NCBI RefSeq assembly: GCF_003478335.1
Contig: NZ_QUFB01000037.1
Span: 1-29,686 of the forward strand
DNA length: 29,686 bases
Direction: 5' to 3'
Source of the DNA: Clostridium sp. AM49-4BH
Lineage (GTDB): Bacteria; Bacillota; Clostridia; Lachnospirales; Lachnospiraceae
Shown: in pieces, positions 16,656 through 24,860 of the stretch
Layout: every line of letters starts with the position of its first letter
Position numbering within the stretch: position 1 is the first letter of the stretch
Program-made: the position numbers and the translations under genes
The notes under the pieces: model-generated
Database searches by the model: none
Seen by the model: the letters and a program-made list of their open reading frames with translations, nothing else
Told to the model about the DNA's origin: nothing

Positions 16656-17615
16656 ATGTACTACATACTGAATCAGATCATGAATCCGAATCAGATCGCA
16701 ATGATCGGAGTATTGGTAGCGTTTATTTTGACATTTTTGGGATTGAAATTCCCATTTTCTTTTTTGCCGGTGGATCATGGACGTGAATTTGCCGTTAATG
16801 GTGCGTTATCTAAGGGAAAGACCCGTGGCGTTGGTTTGACCTTTGTATGCAGTTTTATTATTAGCTGTGTTTTGTTTATGCCGATGGACAAAGAGTATAT
16901 TATTTATTGCATTCTTTTGTTTGCAATGATGCTCAGTGGTTATTTGGATGATGCGGCTAAGACACCTTGGAGTGACTATAAGAAAGGCGCGATAGATCTC
17001 GTGCTTTCGATCATGACCGTAGTGACGTTCCTTAATTTTAACCCATCGGTATTGCATATTGGTTCTGCGAAGTTTGCACTGCCAATGCCGGTATACTTCA
17101 TTTTGGCGATTATTTTGCTGTGGGTGTCCATTAATGTGACGAACTGTTCTGATGGAGTGGACGGGCTGTGTGGTAGCTTGTGCTGTGTTGTTATCGCAGC
17201 ATTTGCCGTACTTTTCCCGCAGGCACTTGGAAACTATGTGATCGCTGCCCTGCTTTTTGCAGCAACACTTTTAGCGTACCTTTGCTTTAATTCAAAGCCG
17301 AGTACAATGTTAATGGGAGATGCCGGTTCAAGAGCACTCGGATTCTTCATTGCCGTGCTTGCGATGAAGAGTGGTCATCCGTTGATCTACATTTTGTTGG
17401 CGTTAGTGCTCATTATTGATGGCGGTCTTGGTTTGGTCAAAATCTTTTTGCTTCGTTTCTTAAAGATTCATGTGTTAAAAAACACACTGACACCAATTCA
17501 TGATCATGTCCGCAAAAATAAAGATTGGTCAGATACACAGGTTGTATTCCGCTTTGTGATCATGCAGGTTATGTGCGTTGTGGCAGCATATGTGTTGCTG
17601 ACGTTACTTGGTTAA
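16656..17615 (+). CDS. MraY-like phospho-sugar-pentapeptide/polyprenyl phosphate transferase
   Basis: A 319-residue membrane protein with about ten hydrophobic segments, the size of MraY. MraY moves phospho-MurNAc-pentapeptide onto undecaprenyl phosphate, the first membrane step of peptidoglycan synthesis. Family motifs are present: LDDAAK (97-102), NVTNCSDGVDGL (160-171, with N163 and D166), PSTMLMGDAGSRALG (215-229) and PIHDHVRK (280-287), where MraY usually has PLHHHFE. The GDAGS and DGVDGL motifs fit MraY better than WecA or TagO. It lies outside any mur/fts cluster, so it may be a second copy or a paralogue with another acceptor. ATG 16656 is chosen because AGAGG lies 6 bases upstream and the length then matches the family; GTG 16620 is an alternative. 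Confidence 0.8.
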   Translation: MYYILNQIMNPNQIAMIGVLVAFILTFLGLKFPFSFLPVDHGREFAVNGALSKGKTRGVGLTFVCSFIISCVLFMPMDKEYIIYCILLFAMMLSGYLDDAAKTPWSDYKKGAIDLVLSIMTVVTFLNFNPSVLHIGSAKFALPMPVYFILAIILLWVSINVTNCSDGVDGLCGSLCCVVIAAFAVLFPQALGNYVIAALLFAATLLAYLCFNSKPSTMLMGDAGSRALGFFIAVLAMKSGHPLIYILLALVLIIDGGLGLVKIFLLRFLKIHVLKNTLTPIHDHVRKNKDWSDTQVVFRFVIMQVMCVVAAYVLLTLLG

Positions 17616-18010
17616 TAAATGCGCTCGGATGCGAGTTCGATGATAGGATACCGTTTTGTTTCGCCATGCTTGTTCTCGGCTTTGATATAGCCGCGTTCCA
17701 AGTCTTCCGGCAGATAAAACGGTATTATTTTTTCGGAAAAGGATAGCTCCAGTTCTTTGCAGACAGAGCGGTATCTTTCCTTTTCCAAAGTAAGTAATGC
17801 GGTATCGGGATCCAGCCAAAATACAAATTCCTGATTTTGTAAACGTGAGGAGATGAGGTCGTGCAGCAGAGTGATGATCTCTTCTCCCTTTTTAGTGCCA
17901 TATTTTTTACAATAAACGCGGTAGGACTTGTGCTTCGCAAAGTGCATTATGACAACGCGGTATTCCTTGGGGAGATCGACGGGAGTTGTTCTTTTTTCTT
18001 TCTTGCTCAT
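17612..18010 (-). CDS. Hypothetical protein, 132 aa
   Basis: A basic, soluble 132-residue protein with no signal peptide or membrane segment. I do not recognise a family. Features seen: a Lys-rich start (MSKKEKRTTP), a YRVYCKKYGTKKGEEIITLLHDL helix, and FVFWLDPDTALLTLEKERYR. Its stop codon overlaps the stop of the convergent MraY-like gene (17612-17614 against 17613-17615), leaving no room for a separate terminator. Codon use is like that of the flanking chromosomal genes. It is divergent from the nucleosidase-spl run. Confidence 0.65.
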   Translation of the reverse strand: MSKKEKRTTPVDLPKEYRVVIMHFAKHKSYRVYCKKYGTKKGEEIITLLHDLISSRLQNQEFVFWLDPDTALLTLEKERYRSVCKELELSFSEKIIPFYLPEDLERGYIKAENKHGETKRYPIIELASERIY

Positions 18011-18114
18011 AAATATTACCTAACCTTTCTGTGCTTTCTGTTATTAATAGTATAGACAACTGAGAACATACACAATCAAGCCTAATAGAAATCACTGTAA
18101 AAGGTTTGTAAAAC

Positions 18115-18143
18115 TTGCTATTATTCTCTATTTGGGCTAAAAT
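18115..18143 (+). promoter_or_regulatory. Putative sigma-A promoter of the nucleosidase-splB run
   Basis: TTGCTA (18115-18120), 17 bases, TAAAAT (18138-18143), 41 bases before the nucleosidase ATG. A forespore-type promoter would be expected for splB alone; I did not see one clearly. Confidence 0.5.
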
Positions 18144-18184
18144 TAGCCTTATGCGACCATGGTTTGAAAGCTGGGAGGAAATAA

Positions 18185-19120
18185 ATGTTGTACATTTTTA
18201 TGGCGTTATATGCCGAGGCAGTACCGTTCATTGCACAGATGAAATTGAAACGTGTGAATGACAGTGGAAAATTTGTGCTTTATCAGGATGAAGCCGGGGA
18301 GGCGATATTGGCGGTTACAGGCCCGGGCAAAGTAGAAGCGGCGGTGGCGGTAAGTTATGTGTGTGCTAAATATGGGACAGACGAATCGACATTTATATTG
18401 AATATAGGAAGTGCGGCGGGAGCGCCAAACTGTTCTGATGAGCATGTGCAATCGGCCGAGCGATCAGAGCTGATCGGGCAATGGTTTATTGGAAATCAAT
18501 TGGTGGATGGCGATACAAAACGTACATACTATCCGGATATTTTATATCGTCACCCATTTGCAGAAGAGGGAATTGAAACGGTCAGCATAGTGCGTAGACT
18601 CGACGAAATGAAGCAAATGATTCGTATGGATGCGTCTGTGAATGGTGGACAGAAGAGAGGATCCTCATTAAAAATCAGGTTGTGTGATATGGAGGCAGTT
18701 GGCGTATATCAGGCCGCTGTCCGGTTTGTGGGACAGCACCAGATGGCTTTCTTAAAAGTAGTATCAGATGCCGGTGTTGATAAGCGTATGACGGCAGAGG
18801 ATTTACAGCACTTCTTTGCGGACAGTGCAGAGAAAATATGTACGTGGATAGAAGATGTGCGTACACTTAGCCGTTCTTGGAAAGTGGAAAAGGTTGGCGC
18901 GAAAGAGCAGGAAATTTTGCAATTGCTATGTGATCAGACATATGCTTCCGTGACGATGCGTTTACAGATGGAACAATTGCTGCGATATTGTACACTGGCA
19001 AATATTCCGTACGAGAAAATGATCCGTGGCGATCTGGCAGAGCAAACGCTTTGCTGTCGTGACCGCAAAGAAGGGAAGGCGTATTTTGAACAGCTCAAAG
19101 AACGATTGTTATATCAATAA
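18185..19120 (+). CDS. MTA/SAH nucleosidase-like protein with C-terminal extension
   Basis: The 311-residue product begins with a nucleoside phosphorylase/nucleosidase fold (about 1-220). Residues placed like the catalytic ones of methylthioadenosine/S-adenosylhomocysteine nucleosidase are present: E11 in MALYAEAVPF, E170 in CDMEAVGV and D195 in VVSDAG, with the GPGKVEAA and NIGSAAG core strands. A further 85-90 residues of helical sequence (about 225-311, ending YFEQLKERLL) are not part of normal nucleosidases. It stands immediately before spore photoproduct lyase, a radical SAM enzyme. A role in clearing SAM-derived nucleosides such as 5'-deoxyadenosine is plausible but inferred. GGGAGG lies 6-7 bases before the ATG. 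I know of similar proteins beside spl genes in Clostridia and consider the pairing meaningful. Confidence 0.75.
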   Translation: MLYIFMALYAEAVPFIAQMKLKRVNDSGKFVLYQDEAGEAILAVTGPGKVEAAVAVSYVCAKYGTDESTFILNIGSAAGAPNCSDEHVQSAERSELIGQWFIGNQLVDGDTKRTYYPDILYRHPFAEEGIETVSIVRRLDEMKQMIRMDASVNGGQKRGSSLKIRLCDMEAVGVYQAAVRFVGQHQMAFLKVVSDAGVDKRMTAEDLQHFFADSAEKICTWIEDVRTLSRSWKVEKVGAKEQEILQLLCDQTYASVTMRLQMEQLLRYCTLANIPYEKMIRGDLAEQTLCCRDRKEGKAYFEQLKERLLYQ

Positions 19121-19196
19121 CATGCAGTCGATACCTGCATGTGAGCCGACAGGGCACAATCATGATCCGATTGTCAGGGAAACGGGACAGTCGACC

Positions 19197-20186
19197 ATGT
19201 TTTCACATATTTACGTAGAAGCCGCAGTTAGAAATCATCCGCGCACACAGAGGATATTACAACAGTTTTTGAAGGCGCAGGTGATTTCCATCACACATTA
19301 TAAAGATGTATTTTGCCGCAAAGGGCAGCAGGTGCATTTACAGCATGGGTCCAAAGCGCTGATCATTGCTCGCAAAGATGGACAGTTATTGTATGAGGGT
19401 GCGGAGGTGTGTCAGAGTTTTGGTAACGAATATTTTTATTATACGTCCTGCGTGATGAACTGTATTTATGATTGCGAATACTGCTATTTGAAAGGAATGT
19501 ATCCAAGCGGTAATTTGGTGATATTTATAAATATTGAGGATATTTTCGCGGAATTGGAAACGTTGCTTGCTAAGCATCCGGTGTATTTATGTGTTTCGTA
19601 CGATACGGATTTGCTGGCACTTGAGAATATTGCCGGTTTTGTGAAAAAATGGGCAGAGTTTACGGTGGAGCATCCGAAGCTTCGGATTGAAATTCGTACA
19701 AAGTGTGCACGGACAGATTTGTGGAAGGAGCTGCCGGTCTGTGATCGAGTGATCTATGCGTTTACGTTATCACCGGAAGAAATCACCGCTTGTTATGAGC
19801 ACGGCACGCCGACGTTAGCTGCACGTGTTGCAAGTGTAAAATTGGCGGGAAAAATGGGTCATCCGGTGCGGTTGTGCTTTGATCCGATGATCTATTATCC
19901 ACATTATAAAGAAGTGTATCGCAGGATGCTTGGTGAAGTATTTGCGCAAATAGATACAGATCATATTGTAGATGTCAGTATGGGATCGTTTCGTATCTCC
20001 AAAGATTATCTTAAAAATATGCGACGTCATGATGTGCTTTCGCCGGTGGTACAGTTTCCTTATGAAAATATAGACGGTGTGTACCAATATCCAGACAAGC
20101 TTCGACAGGAAATGGAAGGATTTTTGCATAAAGAGTTGTGTAAATACGTGGAAGAAGAGCATATTTTTTGCTGGGATCAGATATAA
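19197..20186 (+). CDS. splB: Spore photoproduct lyase (radical SAM)
   Basis: SplB repairs the spore photoproduct (a methylene-bridged thymine dimer) during germination, using a 4Fe-4S cluster and SAM. The 329-residue product has the clostridial pattern of four close cysteines: C85, then C89, C93 and C96, the last three forming the CxxxCxxC radical SAM motif in CIYDCEYC. Further family blocks are SYDTDLLALE, LRIEIRTKCA, LRLCFDPM-like VRLCFDPM, and VSMGSFRIS. ATG 19197 (MFSHIYVEAAVRNHP) matches the usual start. An in-frame ATG at 19122, two bases after the nucleosidase stop, would add 25 residues; neither has a strong ribosome site, so coupling to the upstream gene is likely. Its presence argues for a spore former. 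Confidence 0.92.
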   Translation: MFSHIYVEAAVRNHPRTQRILQQFLKAQVISITHYKDVFCRKGQQVHLQHGSKALIIARKDGQLLYEGAEVCQSFGNEYFYYTSCVMNCIYDCEYCYLKGMYPSGNLVIFINIEDIFAELETLLAKHPVYLCVSYDTDLLALENIAGFVKKWAEFTVEHPKLRIEIRTKCARTDLWKELPVCDRVIYAFTLSPEEITACYEHGTPTLAARVASVKLAGKMGHPVRLCFDPMIYYPHYKEVYRRMLGEVFAQIDTDHIVDVSMGSFRISKDYLKNMRRHDVLSPVVQFPYENIDGVYQYPDKLRQEMEGFLHKELCKYVEEEHIFCWDQI

Positions 20187-20205
20187 ACGGAAAGGATGAA
20201 AAGAT

Positions 20206-20922
20206 ATGTATACATTTGACAGCAGAGTTCGTTATAGCGAGACGGATGAGAACGGAAATTTGTCGTTGGAAAGCTTGATTGATTATATGCAGGATTGTAC
20301 CAATTTTCAGTCGGAAGATTTGGGAGTTGGCTTAGAGTACCATCGACAAAAGAATATAATGTGGGTGCTTAATTTTTGGCAGATCGTGATCGATGAATAT
20401 CCGGCGATGGGTGAGAATATTACGGTGGGGACGCAGGCTTTTGGCTTTGAAAAGATGTTTGGCCATCGTAATTTTTTGGTAACGCATCAGGGGGAGCCGG
20501 AGCATCGTATCGCAATTGCCAATTCTTTGTGGGTGCTGATGGATCTGAAAAAGGGGCGCCCGATGATCGTAACGCCGGAAATTGGGGATGTATATGGTAT
20601 ACATGAACCACTCCCGATGGATTATGCATCACGTAAGATTAAAGTGCCAAAAGATGGTGGAAAAGAGTGTGACCCGTTTTTGGTACAGGAGTATCATTTA
20701 GATACGAATCACCATATGAACAATGGGCAGTATGTGCGTATGGCACGTGCGGCTTTGGAACGGGAGATCACGGTGCGAGAGCTGCGTGTCGAATACCGCA
20801 AACAGGCGATGCTTGGAGATCAGATCACGCCGGTGATCTATGAGACAGAGGAATACTGTATGGTGTCATTGAATGGCGAGGACGGGAAACCTTATGCAGT
20901 TGTGCAGCTTTTTGAACGGTAA
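20206..20922 (+). CDS. Acyl-ACP thioesterase (FatA/FatB-like)
   Basis: A 238-residue double-hotdog acyl-[acyl carrier protein] thioesterase, which releases free fatty acids from ACP in the cytoplasm. The N-terminal hotdog opens with RVRYSETDENGNLS and carries LIDYMQDCTNFQSE. The second hotdog has VQEYHLDTNHHMNNGQYVRMA, whose D-x-N-x-H-x-N-N pattern holds the family's catalytic Asn/His. The length is that of bacterial FatA-like enzymes. It starts 19 bases after splB behind GGAAAGGATG. No functional link to spore repair is apparent; it is simply part of the same run. Confidence 0.85.
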   Translation: MYTFDSRVRYSETDENGNLSLESLIDYMQDCTNFQSEDLGVGLEYHRQKNIMWVLNFWQIVIDEYPAMGENITVGTQAFGFEKMFGHRNFLVTHQGEPEHRIAIANSLWVLMDLKKGRPMIVTPEIGDVYGIHEPLPMDYASRKIKVPKDGGKECDPFLVQEYHLDTNHHMNNGQYVRMARAALEREITVRELRVEYRKQAMLGDQITPVIYETEEYCMVSLNGEDGKPYAVVQLFER

Positions 20923-20990
20923 AAAGATAAAGCGCAGTGATGAGAAAAATGATAAGTCGCATCGATGAAAAGATAGATGGAGGCGTACGA

Positions 20991-21697
20991 ATGAAGGAAT
21001 GGAAATGTGGTATTCGGGATGGAATCCCGATTGCTTTAGGATATGTGTCGGTGAGTTTTACCTTTGGACTGATGGCAGTACAGGCAGGACTTAGCTGGTG
21101 GCAGGCAGTATTGATCTCGCTGTTGAATGTAACGTCGGCGGGACAGTTTATGGGATTAGATATTATGGTAGCAGGGGGTGCTTATGTAGAAATGGCATTG
21201 GCACAGCTTGTCATCAATTTGCGTTATGCATTAATGTCCATTTCGCTATCCCAAAAGGTGGACAGCAATTTTAAGACGGGAAGTAGATTGTTTTATGGAT
21301 TTTTTATGACCGACGAAATATTTGGTGTGGCAGCAAGCAGAAAAGGTGAAGTACACCGCAGCTATTTCGGTGGACTCGTCACATTGCCGGTGATCGGCTG
21401 GGTGTTTGGAACGTTTGCCGGGGCAGTGTTAGGTGGCGTGCTGCCTCCTCTATTGCAGTCGGCGATGGGAATTGCTATTTACGGAATGTTTTGGCGATCA
21501 TCATCCCACAGGCGAGAGATGATCTGCGTTATTTGCGAGTTATTGTGATCGCGGTAGTGCTTAGCTGCTGTTTCCGATATATGCCAGTGTTTGATCAGGT
21601 GTCTTCCGGATTTGCAATTATAATTTGTGCTGTAGTGGCATCTGCAATAGGTGCTGTTTTGTATCCGATTGATGAGGAAGGAGGCGAGGAAGCATGA
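20991..21697 (+). pseudogene. azlC: AzlC family branched-chain amino acid permease subunit, frameshifted
   Basis: AzlC with AzlD forms a membrane exporter for branched-chain amino acids and analogues. The N-terminal 165 residues are typical (GIPIALGYVSVSFTFGLMA, then NVTSAGQFMG and LRYALMSISLSQ). The frame breaks at the T-run 21489-21492. One extra T (TTTTT) continues it as AIIIPQARDD and two more membrane segments to the stop at 21695-21697, for about 235 residues, the normal size. The stop overlaps the azlD start in ATGA, the usual coupled arrangement. ATG 20991 is chosen because GGAGG lies 7 bases upstream. As written the protein would end early at 21546-21548. Reads should be checked before calling it inactive. 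Confidence 0.88.
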
Positions 21698-22011
21698 GAG
21701 ATATTCCAATGCATTATTTTTGGATGTCATTGCTCGTGATGGCAGGAGTTACTTATTTGATCCGTGCAGTTCCATTTACGTTGTGCCGTAAAAAAGTAGA
21801 GAATCGTTTTGTGAAGTCTTTCCTCGCATACGTTCCTTATGCGGTGCTGGGGGCAATGACATTTCCGGCTATTATTTATTCAGCGGATAAGATTGCAGCC
21901 GGTGTGGCAGGTACGGTTGTGGCGCTAATCATGGCGTATCGGCGCAGAAGTCTGCTTACCGTGGCGCTGGCGGCGTGTGCGGCGGCGTTCTTGGTGCTGC
22001 TCATTGTGTGA
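21694..22011 (+). CDS. azlD: AzlD family branched-chain amino acid transport subunit
   Basis: A 105-residue membrane protein with four hydrophobic segments, the small partner of AzlC in the export of branched-chain amino acids. Family marks are the early TYLIRAVPF motif, LAYVPYAVLGAMTFPAI, and the alternating Ala/Gly-rich helices at the end. Its ATG overlaps the azlC stop by 4 nt (ATGA), so expression depends on translation through azlC; the azlC frameshift, if real, would reduce it. A terminator follows 8 bases after its stop. Confidence 0.9.
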   Translation: MRDIPMHYFWMSLLVMAGVTYLIRAVPFTLCRKKVENRFVKSFLAYVPYAVLGAMTFPAIIYSADKIAAGVAGTVVALIMAYRRRSLLTVALAACAAAFLVLLIV

Positions 22012-22018
22012 TATGAAA

Positions 22019-22050
22019 AAAGCAGTCGATCATAAATGAAAGACTGCTTT
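22019..22050. terminator. Terminator after azlD
   Basis: AAAGCAGTC (22019-22027) pairs perfectly with GACTGCTTT (22042-22050) around 14 bases. The A-run before and T-run within allow use from both strands, so it can also end the toxin gene read from the right. Confidence 0.7.
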
Positions 22051-22062
22051 AAATCATATCCT

Positions 22063-22392
22063 TTATTGCTTTGTGTGAAGATTTAACTGATTGTCTATGT
22101 CCCGTCCGGCATACATTACTCTAAGTATTGTTACAACCTTTTTATCGCTATCTGGAATATAAAGTACCACATAATTGTCTACTGGTAATACACGAAGTCC
22201 ACGACTTTTCCACGGTTCGTTTTCATATTTTCGATAACGCTCTGGCATCGTATCCAGATTTAATATCTGTTCCTCAAGACGGTCAAGTTGTCCGCTTGCA
22301 TTTTCTGGCGATTGTAATTCAAAAGCAATATATTCAAAAATTCCTCTCAAATCACTGTCAGCCTGTTTGGATACTTCTACTTCATATATCAT
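22063..22392 (-). CDS. RelE/ParE family toxin
   Basis: A 109-residue type II toxin of the RelE/ParE superfamily. RelE members cleave mRNA in the ribosome A site, ParE members poison gyrase; sequence alone does not decide which. Typical blocks are YEVEVSKQADSDLRGIFEYIA, the MPERYRKYENEPWKSRGLRVLPVDNYVVLYIPD core and the final VTILRVMYAGRD. Basic and Tyr residues near the end (R, Y in VMYAGRD) suit the mRNase branch. Its ATG overlaps the antitoxin stop in ATGA, so toxin synthesis is coupled to antitoxin synthesis. It lies between azlD and the transposon end; whether it belongs to the chromosome or arrived by transfer is open. Confidence 0.88.
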   Translation of the reverse strand: MIYEVEVSKQADSDLRGIFEYIAFELQSPENASGQLDRLEEQILNLDTMPERYRKYENEPWKSRGLRVLPVDNYVVLYIPDSDKKVVTILRVMYAGRDIDNQLNLHTKQ

Positions 22393-22697
22393 AAGCCATA
22401 ATCCTTGCGAATGTCAGCAAAGGCTTTCTTCGCATTTTTTGTCCGTCCAGCCTGCATATCCGCATATCCTTTTTCCAATTCTTCATTTAACTCTGCTTCT
22501 GATAATGTGCTGATGTCAACAGGTTTGGCAGATGGTATTTTTACCTCAAACGGAAGTCCTCTCTGTAAGATAATCTGTTTATAAAACATATTGATAGCAC
22601 TGGAAGCAGGGATGCCAAGTGTAGACAGGATACTTTCTGCTTTTTCTTTGACATCTGGTTCAATCCTTGCATATAAATTTGCTGATTTCGTAGCCAT
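22389..22697 (-). CDS. RelB/DinJ family antitoxin
   Basis: A 102-residue antitoxin that should bind and neutralise the downstream RelE/ParE toxin and repress the operon. The N-terminal ribbon-helix-helix domain is NLYARIEPDVKEKAESILSTLGIPASSAINMFYKQI, the hallmark of RelB/DinJ. The C-terminal part (about 60-102) is the charged toxin-binding tail. ATG 22697 (MATKSA) is chosen because AAAGGAG is 9 bases upstream; an ATG at 22706 touches the ribosome site. The region 22698-22780 is its likely promoter-operator. Confidence 0.9.
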   Translation of the reverse strand: MATKSANLYARIEPDVKEKAESILSTLGIPASSAINMFYKQIILQRGLPFEVKIPSAKPVDISTLSEAELNEELEKGYADMQAGRTKNAKKAFADIRKDYGL

Positions 22698-22777
22698 ATA
22701 AAACATCTCCTTTCGTGAGTAGTATTTCCATCTATCTTTATTATATGCAAATGTCCGCACAATAGCAATACTAATCA

Positions 22778-23260
22778 TCACTTAAAAGCATTATGATGAA
22801 AGAACCTGTGCCGGAATACAGCAATTAGTACGATGATGCCTATTAAGATTCCTGCTGCAATGACATAAAGGAGAGTATAGGATTTTCGGTAGGGAAGGGC
22901 TATACTCCCAACGGCATTAGGATCAGAATTTTTGACACTGCTTTCATCAAACATTGTGTTCATGATCTTTATAAATTTATCAACTCGGTAGCACTTACCG
23001 GTTTCTATTTTATATTTACCAGCATCAGCATTTAGTGCCTCGGGATTTTCTGGATACGGAATGATGTAGCTGGTATTATTGCATTTGATATATACCATGT
23101 CTAAAGCATATAAAATATTATTCAAAAAACTTACTAAATTTCTGATTATCTTTTCATAAGTTGGTAAATGCCGATATATCCCGTATTTTAGGGCTTTATC
23201 GGTATTTTCTTTTTGGAAGATACCTTGCATAAGCTGGCATTTACCAGCATGAAAATGCAA
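22778..23260 (-). CDS. Unrecognised protein with C-terminal membrane anchor, probably 5'-truncated
   Basis: The 160-residue reading frame has a hydrophobic segment near its end (YVIAAGILIGIIVLIAVF, about 131-148) followed by a basic tail (RHRFFHHNAFK). This is the layout of a protein anchored at the C-terminus with most of it outside the membrane. The middle contains YIIPYPENPEAL and GKCYRVDKFIKIMNTMFDE. I recognise no family. The start lacks a ribosome site, and the ORF ends against the presumed transposon end (23.26-23.30 kb). It may be the 3' part of a gene cut by the insertion. The first residues may then be element-derived. Confidence 0.45.
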   Translation of the reverse strand: MHFHAGKCQLMQGIFQKENTDKALKYGIYRHLPTYEKIIRNLVSFLNNILYALDMVYIKCNNTSYIIPYPENPEALNADAGKYKIETGKCYRVDKFIKIMNTMFDESSVKNSDPNAVGSIALPYRKSYTLLYVIAAGILIGIIVLIAVFRHRFFHHNAFK

Positions 23261-23299
23261 CCAAAAGTAGTAAATGAGTAGTAAATATAAGCTCCGATA

Positions 23300-24490
23300 T
23301 TAACAAGCCAGTCTTTCCAGTTCTGCTTTTGCAGATTGAAATGTACCGTGTGCATAATAGCCAAGTGTCATGGTTATGTTAGCGTGTCCCATAAGATATT
23401 GCAGGGTGTTTGGGTTCATTCCTCTGTTTGCCATATTCGTACAGTAAGTATGTCGGAATGAATGTGGTGTGATGTTCGGTAACTTGTCCGTGTGATACTT
23501 GTTATACTTCTTAATTAGTCCTCGCACCATGCCCTCATAGTTTCCTGCAACTTTAGGTAAGCCCTCACGGTTCAAGAATAGGAAATTGCTATAACCACCT
23601 ACAATCAACGGTTGTGCCTTTCCTCTGTTCTTTAGTATTCTTTGGATTGCTTGATAAGCCCGTTCTGTCAATGGAAGTTCTCGTTTTCCGTTTTTGGTCT
23701 TTGGCGTTTCAATATAGTAGCCGATTTCGCTGTCTTTCAATAACTGGTGGTCTATATTGAGTATTCTGTTCTGCATATCAATATGCGTCGTTAGTCCGCA
23801 AAATTCAGAAATACGAAGTCCCGTTTCCAGCAGAAGCACAACCTCATCATAATACTTGCTGTAAATCTTATCCTTTTCCATAAAGGCAAGCAGGCGTTCT
23901 TCCTGCTCTGGTGTAAGGATAACTTTCTGCTCCGTATCATCTTCCAGAACATCACTTAGCTTAAATTCAAACGGGTTCTTTCTGATACAGTCGTCTTGTA
24001 TCGCCATGTAAAATGACGCTTTCAAGGAACGCTTGTAGTTATCAATCGTTTTATAGGCGTATCCTTTTTCGCTCATTCTGATAGCCCATTCTTTAGCGTC
24101 CGACTGCTTAACAGTATCAATCGCCCTCATACCCAATGGGTCATTTTTCAGAGCGTTCATAAGATACTGTCGTCCTTTTTCAGTAGCCCTCTTGATGTTC
24201 TTTCTTTGGCTGTTCTTCTTGTCGTAGAGCTGGCAGACTGTCATTTTACCGCCTGCTGTATCGATACCGTCGTTAAGGTCTTTTTTAATCTGTGTTTCTT
24301 TTTCCCTCAACGATATATCATCACGCTTTCCAGCAGGTGTCTTGTCTGTCGGTACAAGTTTCCAAGAATAGATAAATTGTGGCTTTCCGTATATATCGGT
24401 ATATTTATAAACGTATCTTCCGTCTTTTCGCTGGCTCTCTCCATTACGCAAATTGCGATTTTTACTGTCTTTTCGTTTTACATTAGACAT
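23300..24490 (-). CDS. int: Tn916-family tyrosine integrase
   Basis: A 396-residue tyrosine recombinase that excises and inserts the element. The N-terminal part matches Tn916 Int closely (NGESQRKDGRYVYKY, SWKLVPTDKTPAGKRDD; the arm-binding domain), then the core-binding SAM-like domain, then the catalytic domain. Catalytic residues seen: Arg in TGLRISEF, His-x-x-Arg in HSFRHTYC, His in MGHANITM and the nucleophile Tyr in LGYYAHGT. ATG 24490 is chosen because AAGGAG lies 9 bases upstream; residues before it are not conserved. It is read toward the element end, as in Tn916. Xis lies 77 bases upstream. Confidence 0.95.
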   Translation of the reverse strand: MSNVKRKDSKNRNLRNGESQRKDGRYVYKYTDIYGKPQFIYSWKLVPTDKTPAGKRDDISLREKETQIKKDLNDGIDTAGGKMTVCQLYDKKNSQRKNIKRATEKGRQYLMNALKNDPLGMRAIDTVKQSDAKEWAIRMSEKGYAYKTIDNYKRSLKASFYMAIQDDCIRKNPFEFKLSDVLEDDTEQKVILTPEQEERLLAFMEKDKIYSKYYDEVVLLLETGLRISEFCGLTTHIDMQNRILNIDHQLLKDSEIGYYIETPKTKNGKRELPLTERAYQAIQRILKNRGKAQPLIVGGYSNFLFLNREGLPKVAGNYEGMVRGLIKKYNKYHTDKLPNITPHSFRHTYCTNMANRGMNPNTLQYLMGHANITMTLGYYAHGTFQSAKAELERLAC

Positions 24491-24567
24491 AGTGTAAAGC
24501 TCCTTTCCGTCATGGAACGAGCCGTGATACGCTATATTTATTATACCATATCTACGGCTCAATGACA

Positions 24568-24771
24568 TTAGATTTCGTCCAATGTATCTATGATTTTTTC
24601 AAATTGTTTTCGCTTAATCTGAATACGGTTGCCGTTCACGATAACCCAGCCAGCGTCAAGATTTTCTTCGGCTAATTTACGCAATTTCTTTTCGCCAATG
24701 CGGAAGTATTTGGACGCTTCTTCAACCGTCAGCGTATATTTTTCCCAAATAGGCACATCAGTATTGTTCAT
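24568..24771 (-). CDS. xis: Tn916-family excisionase
   Basis: A 67-residue winged-helix excisionase, which binds the element ends and directs Int toward excision. The sequence ([20 protein letters not shown], then [11 protein letters not shown] and the [17 protein letters not shown] block) fits Tn916 Xis. GGGGGG lies 9 bases before the ATG. It is followed by int and preceded by a small ORF. Confidence 0.92.
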   Translation of the reverse strand: MNNTDVPIWEKYTLTVEEASKYFRIGEKKLRKLAEENLDAGWVIVNGNRIQIKRKQFEKIIDTLDEI

Positions 24772-24788
24772 AATCTATGCACCCCCCT

Positions 24789-24860
24789 TTACTGTGTGTC
24801 GTTTTTTACAAGCAGGCAGACGGCTTTGGAAAGCTCCATTAGTATCTCAACTATTCCCAT
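24789..24860 (-). CDS. Candidate small ORF upstream of xis
   Basis: A 23-codon frame (begins MGIVEILMELSKAVCLLVK) ends 17 bases before the xis start. It reads as an amphipathic peptide with a good helix, but its ribosome site is weak. I am not aware of an assigned function. It could be a short leader coupled to xis or a chance ORF. Confidence 0.35.
   Translation of the reverse strand: MGIVEILMELSKAVCLLVKNDTQ

Noticed and set aside
19122..19196. Longer spore photoproduct lyase start at 19122
   Set aside because: The extra 25 residues do not look conserved and the family usually begins at the later Met, though the earlier ATG is kept as an alternative.
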